Positions 10,226 to 19,378 of a stretch of 64,000 bases of DNA are shown piece by piece. This stretch comes from Pseudopelobacter sp964542535 (lineage in GTDB: Bacteria; Desulfobacterota; Desulfuromonadia; Geobacterales; Pseudopelobacteraceae), in contig CAZIUE010000019.1 of assembly GCA_964542535.1 (NCBI GenBank), positions 1-64,000 on the forward strand, given 5' to 3'. Below the pieces are notes generated by a model. The model saw nothing but the letters and a program-made list of their open reading frames with translations. It had not been told where the DNA came from and did no database searches. The translations under genes and the position numbers were made by a program. Numbering within the stretch: position 1 is the stretch's first letter; each line of letters opens with the position of its first letter.

Positions 10226-11514
10226 AACTGCTGGATATACGCGATACCGATTTTGAGAAGCGTTTCTCCGTGATCCTCTCCCGCGGCGACGAGATCGACC
10301 GGGCCGTAGAAGGACGCGTGGCGGAGATTATCGCCGCGGTACGCAGCCGGGGCGACCAGGCACTTTTAGAGCTGACCCGCCGCTTCGACCGCCAGGAGGC
10401 CGCATCCGTGGCCGAACTTGAGGTTACGGAGGACGAGGTCAGGGCCGCCCTTGCCGCCATTGACGCCGACGACCTGGCCAGCCTGCGGCACGCGGTGGAG
10501 CGGGTGACCCGTTTTCACGAAAAACAGCGCCAGCAGACCTGGCTCTCCACCGAGGAGCCGGATGTCATGCTGGGGCAGAAAATCACTCCGCTTGAGCGGG
10601 TCGGCATCTACGTGCCGGGGGGCAAGGCCTGCTATCCCAGCAGCGTCATCATGAACGCGGTGCCTGCCCGTGTAGCCGGTGTGGGGGAGATCGTCATGGT
10701 GGCGCCCACTCCGGGGGGGGAGATCAGTCCCCACGTTCTGGTCGCGGCGCATCTCTGCGGCGTGGATCGCATCTTCCGCATCGGCGGTGCCCAAGCGGTG
10801 GCTGCCCTGGCCTACGGCACCGAAACCATCCCCCGGGTGGACAAGATCACCGGGCCGGGAAACATCTACGTGGCAACGGCAAAAAAGCAGGTCTTCGGCC
10901 GGGTGGGGATCGATATGATTGCCGGTCCCAGCGAGATCCTGGTGATCAATGACGGCAGCGGTATCGCCGCCCATGTGGCCGCCGACCTGCTCTCCCAGGC
11001 CGAACATGACGAGCTGGCCTCCTCGATCCTGATCACCACCGACCGCGGCTTTGCCCAGTTGGTCGCCGACCAGGTGGAATCACAGCTTGCCCTCCTCTCA
11101 CGGGAGAGCATTGCCCGGGCTTCCTGGGAGCGTTACGGCGCCATCATCGTGGCCGGTTCTCTGGAAGAGGCGGTGGCCTTTTCCAACCGCATCGCCCCCG
11201 AGCATCTGGAGCTTGCGGTCCGCGATCCCTTTGCCCTGCTGCCGGCCATCATCAACGCCGGAGCCATCTTCATGGGGCATTGGACTCCGGAGGCTGCCGG
11301 CGACTACCTGGCCGGACCGAATCATACCCTTCCCACCGGCGGCACGGCCCGCTTCTTCTCCCCCCTGTCGGTGGACGACTTCGTCAAGAAGTCCTCCCTC
11401 ATCTGTCTCTCGGAAGAAGGGCTCCGACGCCTGGGCTCAGATATTGTCAGGATCGCCGGCCTGGAGGGGCTGGAGGCGCATGCCCGCTCCGCCTCACTGC
11501 GGCTTGACGGGTAA
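10222..11514 (+). CDS. hisD: histidinol dehydrogenase HisD
   Basis: A 430-aa zinc enzyme catalysing the last two oxidations from histidinol to histidine, with the usual family length. Visible signatures are ERVGIYVPGGKA, ITGPGNIYVATAKKQVFG, DMIAGPSEILVI with AEHDELASS, and EHLELAVRDP, which carries the conserved catalytic Glu-His pair. Near the end, GPNHTLPTGGTARFFSPLSV is also conserved. The start overlaps the hisG stop by 4 bases, so the genes are translationally coupled. Confidence 0.97.
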   Translation: MKLLDIRDTDFEKRFSVILSRGDEIDRAVEGRVAEIIAAVRSRGDQALLELTRRFDRQEAASVAELEVTEDEVRAALAAIDADDLASLRHAVERVTRFHEKQRQQTWLSTEEPDVMLGQKITPLERVGIYVPGGKACYPSSVIMNAVPARVAGVGEIVMVAPTPGGEISPHVLVAAHLCGVDRIFRIGGAQAVAALAYGTETIPRVDKITGPGNIYVATAKKQVFGRVGIDMIAGPSEILVINDGSGIAAHVAADLLSQAEHDELASSILITTDRGFAQLVADQVESQLALLSRESIARASWERYGAIIVAGSLEEAVAFSNRIAPEHLELAVRDPFALLPAIINAGAIFMGHWTPEAAGDYLAGPNHTLPTGGTARFFSPLSVDDFVKKSSLICLSEEGLRRLGSDIVRIAGLEGLEAHARSASLRLDG

Positions 11515-11554
11515 TTGTCGTGCACTCATCCGTAACGTAAAAGGTTTTTTTGTC

Positions 11555-12607
11555 ATGTCCCTACTTCGTCCCAGCATACAGGCCATGCAGGGGTACGTCC
11601 CCGGCTTCCAGCCCGAGGATATAGCCTCCTGGATCAAGCTCAATACCAACGAAAACCCCTATCCCCCCTCGCCGAAGGTGCGGGAAGCCATCCTGGCCGA
11701 GATGGGTGATGACGCCGCCTCGCTGCGCACCTATCCCAGCGCCTCAAGCCAGAGGCTGCGCGAGGCTGCTTCGCGGCTCTACGGCTTCGATCCCTCCTGG
11801 ATCATCATGGCCAACGGCTCCGATGAACTGCTTAACAACCTGATCCGCGCCTGTGCCTCCGAGGGTGAAGAGGTTGGGTACGTGCACCCTTCATACAGCT
11901 ATTACGCAACCCTGGCCGAGGTCCAGGGGGCGCGGGTGCGGACCTTCGGCCTGACCGACGACTTCCGTATTGCCGGGTTTCCCGAGCGTTATCAGGGGAG
12001 AGTCTTCTTTCTGACCACTCCCAATGCGCCGCTGGGCTTCGCGTTTCCGCTCTCCTATGTGGAAGAGATTGCCGGGCGATGCCGGGGAGTACTGGTGATC
12101 GACGAGGCCTACGCCGATTTCGCCGACGCCAACGCCCTGGATTTGGTCAGGAAGTACGAGAATGTCGTAGTCACCCGTACCTTCTCCAAGAGCTACGCCC
12201 TGGCCGGGATGCGCCTGGGACTGGCTATTGCCCGGCCGGAGATCATTGCCGCCCTGGACAAGATCCGCGACCACTACAACCTTGATCGCCTGGCCCAGGC
12301 CGCCTGCATCGCCTCCCTGGATGACCAGGACTATTTCCGTCACTCCTGCTCCAGAATACGGGAAACCAGGGAATGGTTTTCCGCCGGGCTGCGCTCCATC
12401 GGTTACAGCCTGATTCCTTCCCAGACAAACTTCGTCTTCGCATCCCCCCCTGACCGCGATGGCAGGAGAGTCTATGACGCCCTGTACGAACGCAAAATTC
12501 TGGTGCGCTACTTCTCCGATCCGCTCCTGTGCCATGGACTGCGGATCTCCATCGGTACCCGGCAGGAGATGGAACAGACCCTGGCGGCTCTGACGGACAT
12601 TGCCTAG
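11555..12607 (+). CDS. hisC: histidinol-phosphate aminotransferase HisC
   Basis: A 350-aa PLP enzyme converting imidazole-acetol phosphate to histidinol phosphate. The substrate-binding KLNTNENPYPPSP, the aspartate region VIDEAYADF, and the PLP-lysine motif TFSKSYALAGMRLG are all present. I chose ATG 11555 (MSLLRPSIQAMQGY) because family homology begins there and AAGG lies upstream. The open frame extends further left but overlaps hisD in another frame and has no family match. It lies 40 bases after hisD and 18 before hisB in the his operon. Confidence 0.95.
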   Translation: MSLLRPSIQAMQGYVPGFQPEDIASWIKLNTNENPYPPSPKVREAILAEMGDDAASLRTYPSASSQRLREAASRLYGFDPSWIIMANGSDELLNNLIRACASEGEEVGYVHPSYSYYATLAEVQGARVRTFGLTDDFRIAGFPERYQGRVFFLTTPNAPLGFAFPLSYVEEIAGRCRGVLVIDEAYADFADANALDLVRKYENVVVTRTFSKSYALAGMRLGLAIARPEIIAALDKIRDHYNLDRLAQAACIASLDDQDYFRHSCSRIRETREWFSAGLRSIGYSLIPSQTNFVFASPPDRDGRRVYDALYERKILVRYFSDPLLCHGLRISIGTRQEMEQTLAALTDIA

Positions 12608-12625
12608 GACTCACCGGAGGAACCC

Positions 12626-13213
12626 ATGACCCGATCGGCCACCATTGAACGGAATACCAGCGAAACCAGGGTGCGGCTGACCCTGAATCTGGACGGCAGA
12701 GGGGAAACCGTCATCGACAGCGGCGTCCCCTTTCTGGACCACATGCTCAACCTGTTTGCCCGCCACGGGCTCTTTGACCTGAACCTGGAGGCCCGGGGCG
12801 ACATCCAGATCGATTGCCATCATACGGTGGAGGACATCGGCATCGTGCTGGGAGAGGCTTTCAAGGATGCCCTGGGAGACAAGAAGGGGATCAACCGCTA
12901 CGGACAGGTAACCATCCCCATGGATGAGACCCTGGCCAGTGCCGTGGTGGACATTTCCGGTCGCCCCTGCTTTATCTACAACGTCGACCTTCCCAAGGCC
13001 AAGGTGGGAGAATTCGATGTTGAACTGGCCCGGGAATTCTTCCAGGCCCTGGCCAACCACTGCGGCATGAACCTGCACCTGAACCTGCTGTACGGCGACA
13101 ATCTGCACCACATCATCGAGGCATGTTTCAAGGCCCTCGGCCGGGCAATGGGCATGGCCACCCGCCGCGACCCGCGGGTGGAAGGAGTGATGTCCACCAA
13201 GGGTGTCCTGTAG
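12626..13213 (+). CDS. hisB: imidazoleglycerol-phosphate dehydratase HisB
   Basis: A 195-aa monofunctional dehydratase, without the N-terminal phosphatase of the enterobacterial fusion. It has the repeated metal-binding motifs DHMLNLFARHG and CHHTVEDIGI, and later LHLNLLYGDNLHHIIEACFK. Start ATG 12626 has an excellent GGAGG seven bases upstream. It is the last his gene here and is followed by a strong terminator. hisH, hisA, hisF and hisI are not in the window, so the pathway is split. Confidence 0.97.
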   Translation: MTRSATIERNTSETRVRLTLNLDGRGETVIDSGVPFLDHMLNLFARHGLFDLNLEARGDIQIDCHHTVEDIGIVLGEAFKDALGDKKGINRYGQVTIPMDETLASAVVDISGRPCFIYNVDLPKAKVGEFDVELAREFFQALANHCGMNLHLNLLYGDNLHHIIEACFKALGRAMGMATRRDPRVEGVMSTKGVL

Positions 13214-13234
13214 AGTCTCACCCGCGTTCATGTA

Positions 13235-13273
13235 CAAAGGGCGATCCGTTTTGGGGATCGCCCTTTATTTTTA
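13235..13273. terminator. intrinsic terminator between hisB and the cpoB-like gene
   Basis: AAAGGGCGATCC pairs with GGATCGCCCTTT around a GTTTTGG loop and is followed by ATTTTTAATT. The A-rich left flank lets it serve both convergent genes. Confidence 0.9.
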
Positions 13274-13309
13274 ATTCCCGAGCTACCCGTTTCCGGGTGG
13301 AGGCAGGCG

Positions 13310-14131
13310 CTACTTGATCTCCTTGAGCAGTTCCCGCCCCTTTCGGGCCTCTTCGCTCTTGGGGTAGGTTGAGATCAGTTTCTTCAGCACGTACCGGGCG
13401 CTGTCCCCATCCTTGATTGCCTTGAACGCTCTGCCCTGCTTGAGCATGGCGGCGGGGATCTTGGGCAGCTTGGGGTGGTTCTTGATGACATCCTGAAACG
13501 CGACAATGGCCGCCTCGTAGTTCTTCTCGGCGTAAAGGGCCTCGGCGGTCCAGTAGCGGGCATTGCCCACCAGCTCATGCTTGGGGTGCTCCGCGATGAA
13601 CGTGGCGAAGAAGTCCCTGGCGGCGGACATGTTGCCGGCCTTGAAGGCCTCCAGTCCCTTCAGGTAGACGGCGTCCGCGGGAGGGGGGGCGTCCTGGTGC
13701 CGGTTCGCTTCGGCCCCCTTTCCGGCGGCCAGGCCGTCCACCGTTGCCTGGAGCTTGGCGAGACGCTCTTCCAGGGCGATGATGCGTTTGTCGGTGTCCG
13801 CCCGGTAACGGGCCTGCTCGTCGTCCGGTTTTGCCATCTCATCCAGTTTGCCGTTCAATGCCAGCATCTCGTTTCGGGTGGTGTCACCCGAAGCCTGGAC
13901 ATCGGCGGCTATCTTGCGGACCGAGGCCATTTCAGACTTCACGTCCCGTTCCAACACGGTCAGGCGTTCCCGTGATTCGTCGCGGATGCTGCCCAGTTCC
14001 TTTTCAACGGAGAACAGGCGGGTTTTGATGGCGTTGATATCGTTGCGGGTCATATCCAGGGAACCTTGGGTTGCGCAGCCGGTCAGGGCCAGGCAGAGCG
14101 AAAGCAGGGTCGTGATTGATCTGGTTTTCAT
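13310..14131 (-). CDS. CpoB/YbgF-like lipoprotein with coiled coil and TPR repeats
   Basis: A 273-aa protein. It starts at ATG 14131 with GGAGG upstream and has a lipobox signal peptide (LSLCLALTGC), so it should be lipidated. Residues about 30-140 form a charged coiled coil. After a Pro/Ala linker, residues about 155-270 hold TPR-like repeats (AVYLKGLEAFKAGNMSAARD, ARYWTAEALYAEKNYEAAIV). This is the layout of Tol-Pal-associated YbgF/CpoB, which links peptidoglycan synthesis to outer-membrane constriction. E. coli CpoB is periplasmic rather than a lipoprotein, and no tol or pal genes lie nearby, so the role is inferred. Confidence 0.8.
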   Translation of the reverse strand: MKTRSITTLLSLCLALTGCATQGSLDMTRNDINAIKTRLFSVEKELGSIRDESRERLTVLERDVKSEMASVRKIAADVQASGDTTRNEMLALNGKLDEMAKPDDEQARYRADTDKRIIALEERLAKLQATVDGLAAGKGAEANRHQDAPPPADAVYLKGLEAFKAGNMSAARDFFATFIAEHPKHELVGNARYWTAEALYAEKNYEAAIVAFQDVIKNHPKLPKIPAAMLKQGRAFKAIKDGDSARYVLKKLISTYPKSEEARKGRELLKEIK

Positions 14132-14273
14132 GGGAGTTGCTCCTCCGGTTAAAGTGTTGTCATGTATAGCATGGAAGCGCATATCATGACAATACCGCCT
14201 TGAAACGGCGCTGCGTTCTCTCCCCGGAGACGGCGGATGAACGGTGCCCGCGGCGTGACAAGAAACAAAGTTG

Positions 14274-14302
14274 TTGACAATTTATGTGTTTTCATTTAAC
14301 AA
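14274..14302 (+). promoter_or_regulatory. candidate promoter for hppA
   Basis: A perfect -35 TTGACA at 14274-14279 is followed after 17 bases by TAACAA, a weak -10. The surrounding 14260-14340 stretch is AT-rich in an otherwise GC-rich region. The -10 assignment is uncertain. Confidence 0.35.
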
Positions 14303-14370
14303 TTTCGCGTTTTTACGCCGTAGCGTAATACAGCCATAGTGGCTGAATATATTCAGGAGGGTGTGTAAAA

Positions 14371-16425
14371 ATGGAACAGTATGCCGTTATCTTTGCACTG
14401 GCCTGCGCCGTTGCGGCCGTCGCGTACGGTCTGGTGTCCGCGCAGTGGATCCTGGGACTTCCCCAGGGTAACGAGCGGATGCGCCAGATCGCGTCGGCCA
14501 TTCAGGAGGGCGCCGGTGCTTACATGAAGCGCCAGTACACGATCATCGCCGTGGTGGGCGCGGTCATGTTCGTCGCTTTGTTCGCGTCTCTGGGGTGGAA
14601 GACCGCCGTCGGTTTCGCCATCGGTGCCATCTTCTCCGGCCTGACCGGCTTCATCGGCATGTTCGTCTCGGTGCGGGCCAACGTACGTACCACCGAAGCG
14701 GCCAAGTCCGGCATCGAGAAAGCACTCAACGTTGCCTTCAAAGGGGGCGCCATCACCGGCATGCTGGTCGTGGGCCTGGGACTCCTGGGTGTTGCCGGTT
14801 ACTACCTGGTGCTGCAGCAGATCATGCCGGACGCGACGGTCAAGGAGATTACCAGCCAGTTGGTGGGCCTGGGCTTCGGCGGCTCGCTGATCTCCATCTT
14901 CGCCCGTCTGGGCGGCGGTATCTTCACCAAGGGCGCCGACGTAGGCGCCGACCTGGTGGGCAAGGTCGAAGCCGGAATTCCCGAAGACGATCCCCGCAAC
15001 CCTGCCGTTATCGCCGACAACGTGGGGGATAACGTGGGCGACTGCGCCGGCATGGCCGCCGACCTGTTCGAGACCTATGCCGTGACCCTGATCGCCGCCA
15101 TGCTGCTGGGCGCCATCGCCTTCGGCAGCAATCCGGGAGCGGTCAGCTACCCGCTGATCCTGGGCGGCGTCTCCATCATCGCCTCCATCATCGGTACCTT
15201 CTTCGTCAAACTGGGAAGCAGCCAGAAGATCATGCCGGCTCTCTACAAGGGGCTGATCGCTTCGGGTGTTCTGGCCTGTGTTGCCTTCTATTTCATCACC
15301 GCCCAGATGTTCCCCAACGGCCTGACCAACGCCGACGGTGTGACCTTCACAGCCACCAATCTGTTCATCACCTCCGTGGTCGGCCTGGTTGTTACTGGCG
15401 CCATCTTCTGGATCACCGAATACTACACCGCCACCGAGTACGCTCCGGTGCGCCACATCGCACAGGCCTCCACCACCGGTCACGGCACTAACGTCATCGC
15501 CGGTCTGGGTGTCTCCATGAAGGCTACCGCCCTGCCGGTCATCGTCATCGCCGCCGGCATCATCATCTCCTACTCCTGCGCCGGCGTGTACGGCATTGCC
15601 ATCGCCGCCGTCTCCATGCTTTCCCTGACCGGCATCGTGGTGGCCATGGACGCCTACGGTCCCATCACCGACAACGCCGGCGGTATCGCCGAGATGGCCG
15701 AACTGGACAAGTCGGTCCGCGACGTCACCGACCCGCTGGACGCCGTCGGCAATACCACCAAGGCCGTTACCAAGGGATACGCCATCGGTTCCGCCGGTCT
15801 GGCCGCCGTGATCCTGTTCACCTCCTACGTCGATGAACTCAAACTGGCCGGCAAGAGCATCACTTTCGACCTGTCCGATCCCTACATCATCGTCGGTCTC
15901 TTCATCGGCGGTATGCTCCCCTACTACTTCGCGGCCCAGTGCATGGAAGCGGTGGGCAAGGCGGGTGGCGCCGTGGTCATCGAGGTGCGCCGCCAGTTCC
16001 GCGAAATCAAGGGGATCATGCAGGGTACCGGCAAGCCGGACTACGCCTCCTGCGTGGACATCGTCACCAAGACCGCGCTCAAGGAGATGGTCATCCCCGG
16101 CCTGATTCCGATCCTCGCTCCGGTCATCGTCGGCTTCACCCTCGGCCCCAAGGCCCTGGGGGGCGTGATCGTCGGCACCATCGTCACCGGTATCTTCGTG
16201 GCTATCTCCATGACCACCGGCGGCGGCGCCTGGGATAACGCCAAGAAGTACATCGAGGACGGCAACCACGGCGGCAAGGGAGGCGAAGCCCACAAGGCGG
16301 CCGTTACCGGCGACACCGTCGGCGACCCCTACAAGGACACCGCCGGTCCGGCGGTCAACCCGATGATCAAGATCATCAACATCGTATCGCTGCTGATCGT
16401 GCCGCTTCTGGCCAAGATGATGTAA
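14371..16425 (+). CDS. hppA: membrane-bound proton-pumping pyrophosphatase HppA
   Basis: A 684-aa polytopic membrane protein with about 16 helices that couples PPi hydrolysis to H+ pumping. The pyrophosphate-binding motif GGGIFTKGADVGADLVGKVE, the acidic DNVGDNVGDCAGMAADLFE loop, and the C-terminal GGGAWDNAKKYIE motif are present. The sequence GNTTKAVTKGYAIGSA has Lys where K+-stimulated enzymes have Ala, which in this family marks the K+-independent H+-pumping class. The start has a strong AGGAGG 11 bases upstream. The gene stands alone between a possible promoter and a terminator. Confidence 0.97.
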   Translation: MEQYAVIFALACAVAAVAYGLVSAQWILGLPQGNERMRQIASAIQEGAGAYMKRQYTIIAVVGAVMFVALFASLGWKTAVGFAIGAIFSGLTGFIGMFVSVRANVRTTEAAKSGIEKALNVAFKGGAITGMLVVGLGLLGVAGYYLVLQQIMPDATVKEITSQLVGLGFGGSLISIFARLGGGIFTKGADVGADLVGKVEAGIPEDDPRNPAVIADNVGDNVGDCAGMAADLFETYAVTLIAAMLLGAIAFGSNPGAVSYPLILGGVSIIASIIGTFFVKLGSSQKIMPALYKGLIASGVLACVAFYFITAQMFPNGLTNADGVTFTATNLFITSVVGLVVTGAIFWITEYYTATEYAPVRHIAQASTTGHGTNVIAGLGVSMKATALPVIVIAAGIIISYSCAGVYGIAIAAVSMLSLTGIVVAMDAYGPITDNAGGIAEMAELDKSVRDVTDPLDAVGNTTKAVTKGYAIGSAGLAAVILFTSYVDELKLAGKSITFDLSDPYIIVGLFIGGMLPYYFAAQCMEAVGKAGGAVVIEVRRQFREIKGIMQGTGKPDYASCVDIVTKTALKEMVIPGLIPILAPVIVGFTLGPKALGGVIVGTIVTGIFVAISMTTGGGAWDNAKKYIEDGNHGGKGGEAHKAAVTGDTVGDPYKDTAGPAVNPMIKIINIVSLLIVPLLAKMM

Positions 16426-16444
16426 ACGAAGCGCATGTACCTAC

Positions 16445-16483
16445 AAAAAAATCGGCCGGGGATTTTATCTCCGGCCGATTTTG
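16445..16483 (+). terminator. intrinsic terminator after hppA
   Basis: AAAATCGGCCGG pairs with CCGGCCGATTTT around a GGATTTTATCT loop, beginning 20 bases after the hppA stop. Confidence 0.9.
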
Positions 16484-16537
16484 CGTTCCTGCAAGGTTGT
16501 AGTCTGAAACAGGGCTTTGAACCAAAAAAAACGTTTA

Positions 16538-16650
16538 GCCCCAGAGGACACACGGAAAAACACAAGAATATGGATTTAGTTTGTCACGTCAATCAGGTTG
16601 CTTTGAAAAAGGACGTTTGAAGCAATCTACTCTGTGATCTCTGTGGCAAA
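16538..16650. repeat. degenerate CACRGAG-type inverted repeat, copy 1
   Basis: The left arm CCAGAGGACACACGGA (about 16541) is partly complementary to the right arm TCTGTGATCTCTGTGG (about 16631), about 75 bases apart. The same arm type, CACGGAG spaced by short units, occurs at 32851-32948. The pairing is imperfect, so this looks like a decayed copy. No gene lies in it. Confidence 0.5.
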
Positions 16651-16655
16651 TGCTT

Positions 16656-17429
16656 TTAGCGGTGTGCCAGCAGTTCGTTTACCACAACCCCGGCCATGGT
16701 CAGGCCGAAGATGGAGGGGATGAAGGAGATGCTCCCCAGGACGATATCCCGCTCTTCGCAGCGGAAACTTTTGTCGTCACGGTGGGGACAGCTGGCTGCG
16801 TTGCCGCAGTGGACGGTTGTCTCCGGGGCGAGCTCCCGGTGCTCTTCGGTTGAGTAGACCACCTTCACCCCGCTCTCGATGCCGTTGTTTCTCAGGATCT
16901 TGCGCATGCTGCGGGCCATGCGGCAGTGGCGGGTGGCGGCGATGTCGTCCACGCGGATCCTGGTGGGGTCCAGCTTGTTGGCCGCCCCCATGCTGGAGAT
17001 GACCGGGATGTTCCGGCTTCGGCAAAAGGTGATCAGGGCCGCCTTGGCGGTGAAGTGGTCGATGGCGTCAAGCACGTAGTCGGGCGGGGGGGACAGTAGC
17101 TCACCGGCGTTGTCCCCAGAGAAGAAGGCCCTGACCGGGACGATGTGAGCCTCGGGGTTGATGTCCCGCAGCCGTTCGGCCATGACCTCCACCTTGGGGC
17201 GGCCCAGGGTGCTGGAGAGGGCATGGATCTGGCGGTTGACGTTGGTCAGGCAGATGGTGTCGAAATCAACCAGGGTGATGCGGCCGATACCGGCCCGTCC
17301 CAGGGCCTCGGCCGCGTAGCTCCCCACGCCGCCGATGCCGCAGATGAGGACGTGCCGGCTGGCGAGGGTCACAAGGCCTTTCGTGCCGATAAGCAGTTCG
17401 GTGCGGGAAAAAAGGTGCGTAATGGACAT
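16656..17429 (-). CDS. tcdA: tRNA threonylcarbamoyladenosine dehydratase TcdA (ThiF/E1-like)
   Basis: A 257-aa E1-like ATP-dependent enzyme that cyclises t6A at position 37 of ANN-decoding tRNAs to ct6A. It shows the nucleotide-binding GIGGVGSYAAEALGRAGIG, the Asp of LVDFDTI, the NVNRQIHAL segment with its ATP-contacting Asn and Arg, and the CsdL/TcdA-type region around DAIDHFTAKAALI. Length and order fit TcdA rather than ThiF or MoeB, which act with sulfur-carrier proteins absent here. GAGGAA lies upstream of ATG 17429. It ends the minus-strand block, 192 bases after a membrane protein gene. Confidence 0.88.
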   Translation of the reverse strand: MSITHLFSRTELLIGTKGLVTLASRHVLICGIGGVGSYAAEALGRAGIGRITLVDFDTICLTNVNRQIHALSSTLGRPKVEVMAERLRDINPEAHIVPVRAFFSGDNAGELLSPPPDYVLDAIDHFTAKAALITFCRSRNIPVISSMGAANKLDPTRIRVDDIAATRHCRMARSMRKILRNNGIESGVKVVYSTEEHRELAPETTVHCGNAASCPHRDDKSFRCEERDIVLGSISFIPSIFGLTMAGVVVNELLAHR

Positions 17430-17529
17430 GCGTGGTTCCTCGTAGGTTGCGGCGCTCAGGAAATGCGATGAACGGATGAGCTCAAAACAAACGGCTACTT
17501 ACCTGAAGTTGTGAAAAAAACGTATGTAT

Positions 17530-17585
17530 GCGTAGGAGTGAGCTGCCGTTTGCCCAATCGGGGTGTGTGCGATACGCTCCTACGC
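17530..17585. other. inverted repeat between the membrane-protein gene and tcdA
   Basis: GCGTAGGAG (17530-17538) is exactly complementary to CTCCTACGC (17577-17585), with a 38-base GC-rich loop. It lies in the only sizeable gap of this part of the minus-strand block and could separate tcdA from the upstream genes. There is no T tract, so it is not called a terminator. Confidence 0.5.
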
Positions 17586-17621
17586 CCGGGTTCTGAATGT
17601 CATTTTGATTACATCATGGAA

Positions 17622-18290
17622 TTAGCGTGCGATGGTTGCGCTTTCAGATGACCGGCTCTGCCGGCTGAAGTAGTGGCTGAACGCCAGGATCATGATGATC
17701 GGGATGCCCAACTCCAGGATTTCCTCCAGTGGTGAGCTGTAGCGGGCGATGAGCTCGTTCAGTTGGAATCCCAGGCCCCGGCATTTCCGCTCCAGGCCGT
17801 CCAGGAACTTGGAACTGACGCACAGGGCGATGGTAAGGGCGGCTCCCACGGCAAGTGCCGAACGCTGCCTCAGTGCGGCGATGAAGTCCCTGGTGTGTCT
17901 GCGCGCCATCATGATAACCAGAACCGCCAGTGTCAGGATCACCAGGGCGCCGATGAGTTTCTCGTGCAGGGGCACGTCGGGGCGCAGGTAGAACCTGCTC
18001 TTGAAGATCCCGGTTGTGGTGAAGCGCTTGTCGAAGTCAAGCTCCCGCATGGCGAAGACGAGCGGCATGACCGCGAAGTAGGGGTATCGCTTGACGAACG
18101 ATGCACCGCCCCGGAGCACTACCAGCGCGAAACAGACGAGGTGCAGGATGGCCGAGGCGAGTTCAATCGGACCCCCTTCCGCGAGGAACTCCTTCATGGT
18201 CGCGTAATCCAGGATCGTGCAGCAGGCGAACAGCAGTCCCAGCAGGGACAGGACGATGTAATAGGCGGCCATCAGCCGTTTTTCACTCAC
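17622..18290 (-). CDS. integral membrane protein of unknown function in the LPS cluster
   Basis: A 222-aa protein with about six hydrophobic segments: roughly residues 8-28, 42-60, 70-82, 110-128, 144-160 and 192-210. A soluble loop holds the charged stretch FAMRELDFDKRFTTTGIFKS. I do not recognise the family. It starts at GTG 18290, overlapping the preceding glycosyltransferase stop by GTGA, with AGGAG seven bases upstream. It is therefore co-translated with that gene and probably acts on the cell-surface glycan or its lipid carrier. That role is inferred from position only. Confidence 0.75.
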   Translation of the reverse strand: MSEKRLMAAYYIVLSLLGLLFACCTILDYATMKEFLAEGGPIELASAILHLVCFALVVLRGGASFVKRYPYFAVMPLVFAMRELDFDKRFTTTGIFKSRFYLRPDVPLHEKLIGALVILTLAVLVIMMARRHTRDFIAALRQRSALAVGAALTIALCVSSKFLDGLERKCRGLGFQLNELIARYSSPLEEILELGIPIIMILAFSHYFSRQSRSSESATIAR

Positions 18291-19378
18291 TCTCTACTCC
18301 TTTTCAGCAGTTCTTCATAGACGGAAACATTGCCGGCAACCATGGCGTCGATGGAGAATTCCCTCTGGACGATCCGGCGTCCCTGGGCGCCGAATCTGGC
18401 GGACCGCTCAGGGTCGGCCAGCAGGCCGCCGACTGCCTGTTCCAACTCCGCCGTGTTGCCCGGCTCCACCAGCAGTCCGTTCTCGTTGTGGCGAACAATC
18501 TCGGGAATCCCTCCTGCCCGGGCCCCCACCAGGGGAACGCCGCTGGCTGCCGCTTGCAGGAGCGACACCCCCAGTCCCTCCATCAGGGCAGGATGCACCA
18601 CCAGGTCGAGACAGGGGAGGATACGGTGCATGTCGTCGCGGAAACCGGCCAAGTGCACCTGTGCTGCCAACCCCAGGCGGTTGATGCTGTTGCGCAGTTC
18701 CCCCTCCAGGGGGCCCTGGCCGAAGAACAGCATGCGCAGTTCCGGAAACCGCGCCATCAGCCGCGGTGCAATCTCCAGCAGATAGCGGTGTCCCTTGCGG
18801 GGGATCAGCTGGGCAATGACGCCGATGAGCGGCGCGGCCGGTGGAACGCCGAACTCCGCATGGAACCATTCCCGGTCCCGTGGCGTGCGGTACTGCTCCA
18901 TGTCCACCGCGCTGTGCACGCAGCGCACCCGCTCCGGCGGTATCCCTTCCTCCAGCAGCACCTGACGGATACCCCGGGAGATGGTGACGATTCCGTCATA
19001 GGAGCCGTACTTCAGGCGGGCCAGGGGCGGCCATTCTCGGTTGTCCACCCTCCTGGTCACCAGGCCGGGTATGCCCCGGCGTCGGGCGCAGACGCCGCCC
19101 CAGATGTCGGCGCCACGTCTGCTGTGCACGTGCAGCAGGTCGGGAGCGTGTCTGACGATGGCGCGGGAGAGGCGCAGCGGGAACAGGAGGTCCGGTTCGC
19201 CCCCCATGGGGAGCTCCAGGACCTGGGCAAAGGGGGTGGCCCGGCGCCCGATCTCGCTTCCCCGGGTGCAGACCAGCAGGTTGTCGATGCCGCGGCGCGT
19301 AAGCCCCTCCAACAGGAACAGCACCTGCAGGGCGCCGCCGTACAGGTAGCGTCCGGTTTCTACGTGCATGATCCTCAC
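18287..19378 (-). CDS. glycosyltransferase family 4 (GT-B fold)
   Basis: A 363-aa cytoplasmic sugar transferase. The N-terminal half has the acceptor-side start MHVETGRYLYGGALQVLFLL and DLLHVHSRRG. The C-terminal half has the donor site with IAQLIPRKGH and the EX7E-type segment ALMEGLGVSLLQAAASGVPLV. It resembles WaaG/RfaG-like LPS transferases; the sugar cannot be read from sequence. GTG 19378 overlaps the preceding gene's stop by GTGA; an in-frame ATG at 19369 is an alternative start. Confidence 0.88.
   Translation of the reverse strand: MRIMHVETGRYLYGGALQVLFLLEGLTRRGIDNLLVCTRGSEIGRRATPFAQVLELPMGGEPDLLFPLRLSRAIVRHAPDLLHVHSRRGADIWGGVCARRRGIPGLVTRRVDNREWPPLARLKYGSYDGIVTISRGIRQVLLEEGIPPERVRCVHSAVDMEQYRTPRDREWFHAEFGVPPAAPLIGVIAQLIPRKGHRYLLEIAPRLMARFPELRMLFFGQGPLEGELRNSINRLGLAAQVHLAGFRDDMHRILPCLDLVVHPALMEGLGVSLLQAAASGVPLVGARAGGIPEIVRHNENGLLVEPGNTAELEQAVGGLLADPERSARFGAQGRRIVQREFSIDAMVAGNVSVYEELLKRSRE

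Noticed and set aside
14353..16293. A 646-codon open frame antisense to hppA
   Set aside because: It mirrors the codon structure of hppA, is rich in His/Asp/Gly, and has no domain. Similar long antisense frames over rng (41613-43217), the gnn/lpxB region (28280-30205) and msbA (26538-28226) are rejected for the same reason.
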